Source of the DNA: Bin87 sp034421995
Lineage (GTDB): Bacteria > Chloroflexota > Dehalococcoidia > Lucifugimonadales > UBA3495
Length of the DNA stretch: 32,276 bases
Direction of reading: 5' to 3'
Assembly (NCBI GenBank): GCA_034421995.1
Contig: DAOUJY010000129.1
Coordinates: 1 to 32,276 of the forward strand
Within the stretch, counting starts at the first letter, position 1. Each line of letters starts with the position of its first letter. Below, piece after piece: positions 8,055-15,275 of this stretch. The notes under the pieces were generated by a model that saw only the letters and a program-made list of their open reading frames with translations, did not search any database and was not told the origin of the DNA. A program made the position numbers and the translations under genes.

Positions 8055-8088
8055 AGGCCCAACTCCGGCAATGGGGTTGGGCCTTTTT
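8055..8088 (+). terminator. Intrinsic terminator after the crotonase gene
   Basis: A 12-bp stem (AGGCCCAACTCC / GGGGTTGGGCCT, one G-T pair) with loop GGCAAT is followed by TTTTT. It ends the crotonase transcript and, read from the other strand, may also serve the convergent gene at 8111. Confidence 0.88.
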
Positions 8089-8110
8089 CGTGAGGTGGTT
8101 GCGGGCGTCG

Positions 8111-8383
8111 TTACTCCGCTTGGTTGCGCCGGTATTCCGGGTGCTTGGCGAGCTGCTTGGTATCGCCCTGCCAGGCGGTTTTGCCCTCGGCATCGATAAC
8201 GGTGTAGGCCACCGGCGAGCGCGTCGGGGCGTTTCCGCTGGGAATGGCGTAGTGCAGGTAACGGGTGGTCAACGTGTTGGCGATGGGCTGAAACGGGGAC
8301 ATGACCCTGGCGACCAGCGGTTTGTCCAAGAGGCTCTCCAACAGACGGTTAACGCGGTCAACGCTCTTACTTATGATGGGCAT
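8111..8383 (-). CDS. Small hypothetical protein
   Basis: This encodes 90 residues from the ATG at 8383, chosen because AGGAGGGAGGGG immediately precedes it; the in-frame ATG at 8425 lies before that site. The sequence (MPIISKSVDRVNRLLESLLD...) starts with an amphipathic helix. It contains a small region with LHYAIPSGNAPTRSPVAYTVID and ends in a basic tail (LAKHPEYRRNQAE). There is no recognised domain, signal peptide or membrane helix. It lies 91 bases downstream of hisB on the same strand but has its own probable promoter at 8424, so it need not belong to the his unit. Confidence 0.6.
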   Translation of the reverse strand: MPIISKSVDRVNRLLESLLDKPLVARVMSPFQPIANTLTTRYLHYAIPSGNAPTRSPVAYTVIDAEGKTAWQGDTKQLAKHPEYRRNQAE

Positions 8384-8423
8384 TTCCCCTCCCTCCTGAT
8401 TGGCTGGGACGCGCTGTACGTTC

Positions 8424-8429
8424 ATTATA
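8424..8429 (-). promoter_or_regulatory. Candidate -10 box for the small gene at 8111
   Basis: TATAAT on the minus strand lies in the hisB/8383 gap. No good -35 is visible 16-18 bases upstream. The expected start near 8417 gives a leader of about 34 bases containing the strong ribosome site. Confidence 0.35.
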
Positions 8430-8474
8430 CGCTATCGAGCAATCCGGGGAATCAGGCGAGAGTGATGGGGGCAG

Positions 8475-9095
8475 TCACGCTGATGCGTCCAGCACGCCCT
8501 TGGTGCTAGGGACCTGGCCGGAGGCGCGGGGGTCGGGTTCGACGGCATCGCGGAGGGCCCGGGCGAGAGCCTTGCACAGGGCTTCAGCTTTATGGTGAGG
8601 GCTGACGCCGGCGATGACCTTGGCGTGGAGGTTGATCCGGGCTTCGATGGCGAAGGATTCCAGGAAGTGCGCGATGAGGTCGCCGGACAGGGTTTCGACC
8701 ATGGTGTCGTTCAGCGTGGTTTCCACGGAGGCGTAAGGGCGGCCACTCCAGTCCACGGCGACCATCACCAGGGTCTCGTCCAACGGGACGATGGCATGGC
8801 CCATGCGGCGGATGCCCCGGGGTTCGCCCAGGGCTTGACCGAAAGCGCGGCCCAGCATGATGGCGGTATCTTCAACCAGGTGATGCCAACCGACATGGGT
8901 ATCGCCGCGCGCTTTCAAATCGATGTCGAACAGCCCGTGGCGGGAGATCTGGCTGACCATGTGATCCAGGAAGCCGTTGCCGGTATCGACGTCGTACCGA
9001 CCCTGGCCGTCCAGATTGACGCTGATGGCGATTTGGGTTTCGCCGGTGGCCCGTTCCAGGGCGGCGGCGCGGGCGGGAATATCAAGGGCGGTCAT
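8475..9095 (-). CDS. hisB: Imidazoleglycerol-phosphate dehydratase HisB
   Basis: This 206-residue monofunctional enzyme catalyses the dehydration of imidazoleglycerol phosphate to imidazoleacetol phosphate in histidine synthesis. It has the metal-binding histidine clusters of the family: FLDHM, HHLVED (about residue 73) and SPHHKAEALCKALARAL near the C terminus, after an N-terminal RATGETQI. The family's usual length is about 195-200. The ATG at 9095 overlaps the hisC stop by one base (TGATG), indicating translational coupling. No phosphatase domain of the E. coli bifunctional type is present. Confidence 0.96.
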   Translation of the reverse strand: MTALDIPARAAALERATGETQIAISVNLDGQGRYDVDTGNGFLDHMVSQISRHGLFDIDLKARGDTHVGWHHLVEDTAIMLGRAFGQALGEPRGIRRMGHAIVPLDETLVMVAVDWSGRPYASVETTLNDTMVETLSGDLIAHFLESFAIEARINLHAKVIAGVSPHHKAEALCKALARALRDAVEPDPRASGQVPSTKGVLDASA

Positions 9096-10192
9096 CAGTC
9101 GTCCACCCCCAGGACGGCGCGGAAACCGGCGATGACCGCGTCGGTTTCTTCGGGTTTGCCCACGCTGGAGCGGATGTAGTCCCGGAGCAATTCGTTGTCG
9201 AAGTAGCGCAGGAACACGCCCCGGCGACACATGGCCTCGTACACCTCGTGACCCCGACCTTCGGGCATTTTGCAGAGGATGAAGTTGGCCTGGGAGGGCC
9301 AGACCGTGATGCCGGGGATGTCGCACAGGAGACGGTACATGCGACCACGCTCCTGGACGATGGCATCGACGCGCTCCAGCAGGTTGGAGGTATCCTCCAG
9401 GGAAGCGAGCAAGGCGACTTCGGCGGCCAGGTTGACGTTGTAGGGGGGCTTCACGCCCATCATGGTGGCGGCCAACTCGGAGTCCATTGCTCCCGCGCCG
9501 ATGCGGAGGCCGGCCAACCCGGCCCATTTGCTGAAGGTCCTCAATACGACCAGGTTGCGATATTCGGGGAGCAAGGGCATCAGGGTCTGGCCGCAGAAAT
9601 CGTAATAGGCTTCGTCGGCGACCACCAACAGGCCGGTGTCCAGCAGGGCGCGGGCCTGGGATTCGGTAACCAGGTTGCCCGTCGGATTGTTGGGACTGGG
9701 AAAGAAAATGGCCTTGGTGCGCGGGTTGATTGCGCCTTGAATGGCCTCAATGTCGATGTCGAAATTGTCGTCCCGCGGCACGGCGACGGCGTGGGCGCCG
9801 GCCACGTCTGCCGAAAAGGAATACATGCCGAAGGTGGGCACCGGGATGATGATTTCGTCGCCGGGCGCCAGGAACATGCGCATGAGGAGGTCGATGATTT
9901 CATCGCTGCCGTTGCCGGCTACGATGTTGTCTTCCGGGACGCCGAGATATTCGGACAGGGCTTCCCGCAGGCGGCGCTGGGCCGGGTCCGGATAGTGATT
10001 ATAGTCGCGGAAGTTACCCAGCGCTTCGGCAACCTGGGGCGACGGGCCGTAGGGGTTTTCGTTGCCGTTCAGCCGGATCACCTGCTCCAAGGGAATGCCG
10101 GCCGCTTCGGCCAGGGTTTCGCTGGGGGAAACGCCCTGATAGGTCTTGAGGCGGCTGATGTGGGGGAGCAACAGGTCTTCTATGGTAGGCAT
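9095..10192 (-). CDS. hisC: Histidinol-phosphate aminotransferase HisC
   Basis: This 365-residue fold-type I PLP enzyme converts imidazoleacetol phosphate to histidinol phosphate. Recognisable elements are LNGNENPYGPSP for substrate recognition, GNGSDEIIDLL for PLP phosphate contacts, NNPTGN, ADEAYYDFCG (the Asp/Tyr of the cofactor pocket), the Schiff-base lysine in RTFSKWAGLAGLR, and a C-terminal arginine in YIRSSVGKPEE. It starts at the ATG at 10192 with GAG about ten bases upstream. It is coupled to hisB. Upstream, where hisD would be expected to precede it, there is a restriction-modification island instead. Confidence 0.96.
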   Translation of the reverse strand: MPTIEDLLLPHISRLKTYQGVSPSETLAEAAGIPLEQVIRLNGNENPYGPSPQVAEALGNFRDYNHYPDPAQRRLREALSEYLGVPEDNIVAGNGSDEIIDLLMRMFLAPGDEIIIPVPTFGMYSFSADVAGAHAVAVPRDDNFDIDIEAIQGAINPRTKAIFFPSPNNPTGNLVTESQARALLDTGLLVVADEAYYDFCGQTLMPLLPEYRNLVVLRTFSKWAGLAGLRIGAGAMDSELAATMMGVKPPYNVNLAAEVALLASLEDTSNLLERVDAIVQERGRMYRLLCDIPGITVWPSQANFILCKMPEGRGHEVYEAMCRRGVFLRYFDNELLRDYIRSSVGKPEETDAVIAGFRAVLGVDD

Positions 10193-10514
10193 CAGTGTAC
10201 TTCTCGATAGGTCAGCGGGTGTGGGCGGCGGCCGGCAATGACGTAACCACTTTATAAGGATTGAGGCCAGGGCGCAACCGCCAGTGTGCTCTCACTTGTG
10301 CCCTCTTTGCGGGGTTCGCCTCCTTATTTCGTCAGAATCGGGATTTGCGGGATTAGGGGATTTTCAGGATTCCCGTCGGCGCGAGGTGATGGTGGGGGAT
10401 TGAAATTGATGACAGTTGCCCGTTACCGGGGTAGGATGCGGTGGTGTAGAATGCCCGCAACTCAAGCCGGGAGGGTTGTCTACCAAGCCAGCGTATGACC
10501 ATTGGTCTGACCTG
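10193..10514. other. Gene-free spacer between hisC and the R-M module
   Basis: This is 322 bases without a convincing gene. On the minus strand TATAAA (plus 10251-10256) is a possible -10 for hisC, with a weak -35 (GGTTGC) 17 bases further up. On the plus strand TAGAAT (10447-10452) is a weak candidate -10 for the gene at 10515. It also holds the GGGATT tandem repeat at 10335-10376. This is one edge of the segment that separates hisD from hisC. Confidence 0.5.
10335..10376. repeat. Short degenerate tandem GGGATTT repeat
   Basis: Four imperfect 8-9-base units can be read: CGGGATTTG, CGGGATTAG, GGGATTTT and CAGGATTCC. They are bounded by GAATC on the left and GATTC on the right. Similar GGATT-rich intergenic repeats occur in many environmental bacterial genomes. 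It lies at the hisC-proximal edge of the R-M island. Confidence 0.5.
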
Positions 10515-10898
10515 ATGACGAGCGAAATCATCAAAGAGGCGGCGCTATTCTGCTACGGCGAAATCCCGCGCAAGGAGGACTTGGCGGAATTGCCCGAAGG
10601 GATGGATACTTGGGCTGGGGCGATGCAGTTCGACGAGCCTTGGGCGTATATGTGGAGCGCGGATTCAGACTTGCGGATGTTGACCGACCTGCCCGGCAAT
10701 CGCTCCGAATTGCGTGCCATGCTGGACGGCGCTACCGTCGAGTACCGCGATGGCGACATGGAGATTTGGTTCACCAAAGCGTGGAGATTCCCCGATGGGA
10801 CCAACCTGGAAATGATTGTTCCGCGCCTGCCCGGCCCAATTGGCTATTGCACCGGGCACGACCCGATAAACATTCTGGCCACGCACGAACGCATCTGA
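10515..10898 (+). CDS. Hypothetical protein upstream of the R-M genes
   Basis: This encodes 127 residues from the ATG at 10515; longer in-frame starts at 10416 read poor, Gly/Pro-rich sequence. It is not recognised. The protein is acidic with many tryptophans and has an alpha/beta look: IIKEAALFCYGEIPRKEDL, then MQFDEPWAYMWSADSDLRM, VEYRDGDMEIWFTKAW and LPGPIGYCTGHDP. There is no ribosome site of note and no membrane segment. It ends 38 bases before the methyltransferase gene, in the same direction, so it could be a third component of that module (controller, or a small accessory protein) or an unrelated passenger. Confidence 0.6.
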   Translation: MTSEIIKEAALFCYGEIPRKEDLAELPEGMDTWAGAMQFDEPWAYMWSADSDLRMLTDLPGNRSELRAMLDGATVEYRDGDMEIWFTKAWRFPDGTNLEMIVPRLPGPIGYCTGHDPINILATHERI

Positions 10899-10936
10899 AA
10901 ATCATAGCCGGATCATGCAACCGAGCGGAGGCACCT

Positions 10937-12118
10937 ATGACGACGACAACGGAAAAATACCGGCGGATCATATCCAGTCCACCTGACGCGTTGGATGCCA
11001 ACGCTGACGAAGCCGTTGCCGCGCTGAACAGCCGGTTTAACCCGGACGACTTTCACGTCATTTGCGGCGACGAAGGGTTGGAGGTTTGGCTGCGTCAAGT
11101 CAATGTAGGTGATCTATCCGATGCACTGGCCAGTGTAGCCGGAGAGTACGGAAACGCCAATGCAATGGAGCAGATACTGCAATCGGTAGAGGGCATCCGC
11201 AGCTTCGGCGTCAACGGCAACAAGCGGCTGTACGTGGGCTATAACGATGAGCGCAAAGTCGTTGGTCGTAAAGAGAAGGAACTGCGTCGTGGTAAGCATT
11301 TCTACGCCAACGACCACGGGTTCAGCCGCATTGAAAATCCCCTGCCGGCGATGTTCACCGACGAAATCATTTGCGGGGATAGCCAGGATGTGTTGAAGCA
11401 ACTGCCGGACAGCTGCGTCGATTTGGTGTTCACCTCACCGCCTTACAACTTCGGGCTGGGCTATGAGGAGACGGATGCCGGCGTTAATGGGGATGCTGCT
11501 GACTGGGAATCCTATTTTGCCAAGCTGTTCGCCGTATTCGACGAGTGCATACGGGTGCTCAAATTCGGCGGGCGCATCGTGGTTAACCTGCAACCGTTGT
11601 TCTCAGACTACATCCCCAGCCATCACATCGTCTCCAACTATTTTATGGAGAAACGGCTAATCTGGAAAGGCGAAATCCTGTGGGAGAAGAACAACTACAA
11701 CTGCAAGTACACGGCGTGGGGCAGCTGGAAAAGCCCGTCCAGTCCTTACCTCAAGTACACGTGGGAGTTCGTGGAGATATTTTGCAAAGGCGACTTGAAG
11801 AAGGCCGGCAAATCGGCTAACGCCGACATCGACGCCGAGTCGTTTAAGGAGTGGGTGATGGCAAAGTGGTCAATCGCCCCGGAACGGCGGATGCGTGAGT
11901 TCGGGCATCCGGCGATGTTCCCAGAGGAGTTGGCGCGCCGGGTGATGCTCCTGTTCAGTTTCCGGGGCGATACGGTGCTGGACCCGTTCAACGGGGTAGG
12001 CACGACATCCGTTGCAGCGCGGCGGAACGGGCGTAAGTTTTTGGGCATAGATGTTGCGCCGGAATATTGCGCTGTTGCGGAGAACAGACTGAATGACATC
12101 CAATTGGTAGGAGTGTAA
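10937..12118 (+). CDS. Type II DNA methyltransferase (beta class, probably N4-cytosine)
   Basis: This 393-residue SAM-dependent methyltransferase has its catalytic motif IV (TSPPYNFG, residues 166-173) before the SAM-binding motif I (DPFNGVGTTSVAARR, from residue 349). That order defines the beta class. The serine in TSPPY favours N4-cytosine over N6-adenine methylation. The target-recognition region lies between (about residues 235-345, including KNNYNCKYTAWGSWKSPSSP). The first 150 residues are an unusual extension with no methyltransferase motif (LYVGYNDERKVVGRKEKELR). The ATG at 10937 follows GGAGG by about seven bases. The stop is two bases before the nuclease start. The module's A/T-richer codon use differs from the his genes. 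Confidence 0.92.
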   Translation: MTTTTEKYRRIISSPPDALDANADEAVAALNSRFNPDDFHVICGDEGLEVWLRQVNVGDLSDALASVAGEYGNANAMEQILQSVEGIRSFGVNGNKRLYVGYNDERKVVGRKEKELRRGKHFYANDHGFSRIENPLPAMFTDEIICGDSQDVLKQLPDSCVDLVFTSPPYNFGLGYEETDAGVNGDAADWESYFAKLFAVFDECIRVLKFGGRIVVNLQPLFSDYIPSHHIVSNYFMEKRLIWKGEILWEKNNYNCKYTAWGSWKSPSSPYLKYTWEFVEIFCKGDLKKAGKSANADIDAESFKEWVMAKWSIAPERRMREFGHPAMFPEELARRVMLLFSFRGDTVLDPFNGVGTTSVAARRNGRKFLGIDVAPEYCAVAENRLNDIQLVGV

Positions 12119-12120
12119 CT

Positions 12121-12819
12121 ATGGCGACCGCTAACGAACCAGACAGCACCGAAAGTCTGATTCAATACTACGATCAACGCATGGAGGAAATGAGCAGAAT
12201 GACGCGGCCTGGGAATATCCGATCTGCCAAAGGCAAGCTTGTTGAAGATGTAACGCAGCGGATTGTTCAACTGGCATGGGAGAAAGCCGGTGGCGATGCC
12301 GGCGTACTGTCGTTTGGCGACGTCAAATCCTATTCGATGCCAGTTCAAGAGGATTACATTGCCCGTCAACCTCCGGAAGTCGCCGCCTATATCGACACTC
12401 TGAGAACCCAGGACCTTTATCAAGCGCACGTCGACCAGCATATATTCGTTGACGGTGAACTGGTTATGGGCATCGAGTGTAAATCATACTCAGAAAATGC
12501 AATGCTAAAGCGCATTTTAGTAGATTTCTGGCTATTGAAATTTCAACACCCCAATATAGTGTGTTGCCTCCTTCAGTTGGAAAGCCAATTGACTGGTGAT
12601 TATTCCAAGCCACTGGCAGACCCGCAAATTGGCAGTTCCAAAACGCACGTGCTGATGTCATACTTCCCGGAGGTTGATCTGCATATAATTACCCTGCTGG
12701 AGGGCGAGCGGAAAATTGCCCAACCCATCCACAGGACGGAATATTTCAAGGAACTCACCCCCGAGATTTTGGAGCACGCTATTGAAGAGTTCGCACAGCT
12801 GCTTGCGCCATACGTTTAG
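12121..12819 (+). CDS. Putative type II restriction endonuclease (PD-(D/E)XK fold)
   Basis: This encodes 232 residues. Identity as the cognate nuclease rests on its position two bases after the methyltransferase and on a plausible PD-(D/E)XK core: VDQHIFVDGELVMGIECKSY with D111 (alternatively D105), E119 and K121. A helix follows (ENAMLKRILVDFWLLKF). An N-terminal helix pair (residues 8-60) includes RSAKGKLVEDVTQRIVQ, which resembles the first helix of many such enzymes with its conserved glutamate. The rest is alpha/beta (PNIVCCLLQLES, VDLHIITLLEGE). Length fits a small orthodox type IIP enzyme. The recognition site cannot be inferred. Confidence 0.75.
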   Translation: MATANEPDSTESLIQYYDQRMEEMSRMTRPGNIRSAKGKLVEDVTQRIVQLAWEKAGGDAGVLSFGDVKSYSMPVQEDYIARQPPEVAAYIDTLRTQDLYQAHVDQHIFVDGELVMGIECKSYSENAMLKRILVDFWLLKFQHPNIVCCLLQLESQLTGDYSKPLADPQIGSSKTHVLMSYFPEVDLHIITLLEGERKIAQPIHRTEYFKELTPEILEHAIEEFAQLLAPYV

Positions 12820-13177
12820 GGTCTCCATGGCATAAGAGTCACCGCCACCAGTTGTAGTACTCTCAAGTGCCCCAGTTGCGCCTTTGGCGCGGGCGAGGTG
12901 GATGGAGGCCAGCGTGACTTCGCGGTACAGGCAGAGTAGTTCGGGGGAGTGTTAGATGATAGGGCGACCAAGTTCGGGTTTAAAGTCCAGTACATCGTAA
13001 CACGGGTAACATCTGCCACCACTACCCCGACTCGTGGCAGTTGGACGAGCCTCACTTGGGTGCGCTCGGTCTGGATACCGGGCAGTTGCGGAAGATGCGT
13101 TCCAACAGCAACTGGCAGCTTTCGTAAAAGGATTGTTCGGGCCGAGTCAGGGTTGGGGACGCTTTGCTATTGCCGCA
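12820..13177. other. Gene-free spacer with possible decayed coding remnants
   Basis: This is 358 bases between the nuclease stop and the hisD stop. No intact gene is present. Two short stretches look protein-like: on the minus strand around 12955-12840 (PELLCLYREVTLASIHLARA...), and on the plus strand at 13020-13130 (HYPDSWQLDEPHLGALGLDT..., ending at a TAA). Both are cut by stops or lack starts, so they may be remains of genes lost at the insertion edge. No terminal inverted or direct repeats were found by eye. Confidence 0.3.
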
Positions 13178-14524
13178 CTAGCGTCCTTGAACCGCAGCGA
13201 TGTGGTCAAGGCGGGCCTGGACGGCGCCGGCGTGTCCGGGGAGGCCCTCGGCTTCGGCGATGCGGACGGCGGCGGCGCCGAGGTCGGCGAAACGCTGGGG
13301 GCTGAGGCCGACCACCGGCATGGTGCGGACAAAATGGTGGACGCTCAAAGCGGAACTGAAACGCGCCGTGCCGCCGGTGGGCATGACGTGGGACGGGCCG
13401 GCAATGTAGTCCCCCATTACCTCCGGGGAAAACTCGCCCAGGAACAGGCCGCCGGCGTTGCGGACCTCGCCGGCCCAAGCCCAGGGGTCGGCCACCATGA
13501 GGCATAGATGCTCCGGCGCGATGTGATTCGCCACGGCAATGGCATCGGAGAATTGGTCCACCAGCACCACGCATCCCTGCCGTTCCAGGGAGTGGCGGAT
13601 GGTTTGGGCGCGGGGGTTGCCGGCGATCTGGTCGTCCAACTCGGACTCGATGGCGTTCACCAGGGTTTCGGAGTCGGTGACCAGTATTGCCGAGGCCATG
13701 GGGTCGTGTTCGGCCTGGGCGATGAGGTCGGCGGCGCAGAAGACCGGGTTGGCGGTTTGGTCGGCGAGGACGATGGTTTCGGTGGGGCCGAACACGCCGT
13801 CGATGTCCACCTGGCCCTGCACCATGCGCTTGGCGTAGGCGACGAAGACGTTGCCGGGGCCGCAGATTTTGTCCACTTTACGGATACTCTCCGTGCCGTA
13901 GGCCAAGGCGCCGATGGCGGGAACGCCGCCGACCTGGTACACAGCGTCCACGCCGGCGATGCGGGCGGCGGCCAGCACAGTAGCGTTGAGGGGTTCCGCG
14001 CCACGGCGGGGCGTGGCCAAGACGACCTCGCGGACCCCGGCGACGCGGGCCGGAATGGCGGTCATCAACACGGTGGACGGGTAGGCGGCGGTGCCGCCGG
14101 GGGCGTAGAGGCCGACGCGCTCCAGGGGGCGCACCAGCTCGCCCAAGCCGCCGCCCAGGTCAACCCAATCGCGCGGCAACGTGGCTTCGTGGAATGCGGT
14201 GATCCTTTCGGCAGCCAGTTCCAGAGCCAGTTTCAAGTCATCGGGTGTGCCGTCCCACGCAGCGTCGAGTTCGGCGGCCGGTACTTCCAGACTTTCAGGT
14301 TCTGCGCCGTCCAGCAATTTGGCGTAGCGACGGACGGCGTCGTCGCCCTCGGCCCGAACGTCGCGGAGCATCTGGAGGACGGAGGACTCGGGTGTGGCGT
14401 CGGAGCCGAACAACGCGCGGGTACGCTGGAGCGTTTCGTCCGGCAGGGAGGACAGATCGAGGGGGTCGATGCGGGTCAGGACCGATTCGGCGGCGGCCAA
14501 CCCGCGCACCTGCTTAAGTCGCAC
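13178..14524 (-). CDS. hisD: Histidinol dehydrogenase HisD
   Basis: This 448-residue zinc- and NAD-dependent enzyme oxidises histidinol to histidine, the last step of the pathway. Family signatures are GLYAPGGTAAYPSTVLMTA, KICGPGNVFVAYAK, FGPTE, QAEHDP (Zn ligands Gln and His), IAPEHL, and GDYIAGPSHVMPTGGTARF with the Asp ligand. A C-terminal GLPGHAGAV supplies the last histidine. The start is the GTG at 14524, with AGGGAG seven bases upstream; this overlaps the preceding gene by 11 bases. The open frame runs on to 14680 but reads low-complexity sequence antisense to the neighbour's frame. Confidence 0.96.
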   Translation of the reverse strand: MRLKQVRGLAAAESVLTRIDPLDLSSLPDETLQRTRALFGSDATPESSVLQMLRDVRAEGDDAVRRYAKLLDGAEPESLEVPAAELDAAWDGTPDDLKLALELAAERITAFHEATLPRDWVDLGGGLGELVRPLERVGLYAPGGTAAYPSTVLMTAIPARVAGVREVVLATPRRGAEPLNATVLAAARIAGVDAVYQVGGVPAIGALAYGTESIRKVDKICGPGNVFVAYAKRMVQGQVDIDGVFGPTETIVLADQTANPVFCAADLIAQAEHDPMASAILVTDSETLVNAIESELDDQIAGNPRAQTIRHSLERQGCVVLVDQFSDAIAVANHIAPEHLCLMVADPWAWAGEVRNAGGLFLGEFSPEVMGDYIAGPSHVMPTGGTARFSSALSVHHFVRTMPVVGLSPQRFADLGAAAVRIAEAEGLPGHAGAVQARLDHIAAVQGR

Positions 14525-15275
14525 TGAGGTACTCCCTGGCCTGGACCTTGGTTTCGTCGATGACGCGCTGGCGGTAGGCGTCGATAAGTTCGCGGGGGAC
14601 CCGTTGGTACACCCGCTCCAGGCTCTGTGGCATCTGTTCGAGGAATCCGTCCACCACCAACTGGACGTCTTCGTTGTCACGGTACATGCGGTTGAGGGCG
14701 CGTTTCAGCCTTTCCCAGGTGAAATCCCAGCCAAGGAGGCGGGCCACCCAGCCGCGCCATTCGTCAATCAGTTCGTCCTGGAGGAATTCCAGGGCCGGCA
14801 TCGGGTCCACGGCGGCGATGGCGTCGTTTTCAGCAATGAGGCGTTGGTTATCATCCAGCACCGCGCGGTCCATATCGAGTTGCAGGGCACGATCCCAGAT
14901 TTGCGCTTCGACTTCCGTGTCGGTGACCCGGTTTTCGGGGCCGAAGTGAGGACGGTACATGGAGGTAATCCACGTCTCGTCGGCGACCAGGTGGCTCACG
15001 TATCCAAGCAGGAAGGCTCTGGTCTGGGGCGCCAGGCCGTTGTCGGAGCCGGCCAGGTTGGGGTACAACTCGAACATTCTCTTGACGCTGGCGCCAACGT
15101 GGGTAACGGACAGGTCGGAGAAATGGGTTCGGGCCCGGTCCCATTTGGTCATGGCGCGAATGTCGGGCGCGGTAGAGCCAAGGTAGGCCGCGCCGGGGTG
15201 GTCGTGGACGTAACCCCAATCCAGTTCAGTGGCGACCTGCTGGCACACGTAGATATGCATGGGGAGGTTAGGCAT
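14514..15275 (-). CDS. Zinc-dependent phospholipase C-like protein (PF00882 type)
   Basis: This encodes 253 residues matching the zinc-dependent phospholipase C/S1-P1-like family. It shows a near-N-terminal MHIYVCQQVA helix, YLGSTAPDIRAM, a THFSD motif, and the hallmark helix FLLGYVSHLVADETW with its histidine and aspartate ligands. No signal peptide is visible, so action is probably cytoplasmic. It overlaps hisG by 8 bases and hisD by 11, which makes co-translation with the his genes almost certain. PF00882-type enzymes are not part of histidine synthesis, so it could be a passenger, a missing phosphatase (for example histidinol-phosphatase), or a lipid enzyme. The histidinol-phosphatase idea is inference from position only. 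Confidence 0.8.
   Translation of the reverse strand: MPNLPMHIYVCQQVATELDWGYVHDHPGAAYLGSTAPDIRAMTKWDRARTHFSDLSVTHVGASVKRMFELYPNLAGSDNGLAPQTRAFLLGYVSHLVADETWITSMYRPHFGPENRVTDTEVEAQIWDRALQLDMDRAVLDDNQRLIAENDAIAAVDPMPALEFLQDELIDEWRGWVARLLGWDFTWERLKRALNRMYRDNEDVQLVVDGFLEQMPQSLERVYQRVPRELIDAYRQRVIDETKVQAREYLSAT

Noticed and set aside
8055..8088. The hairpin near hisB as a his attenuator
   Set aside because: It lies downstream of hisB and has a T-run on the plus strand, so it is the terminator of the crotonase gene.
13508..14527. A 339-codon plus-strand open frame
   Set aside because: It is the mirror of hisD and is low in complexity.
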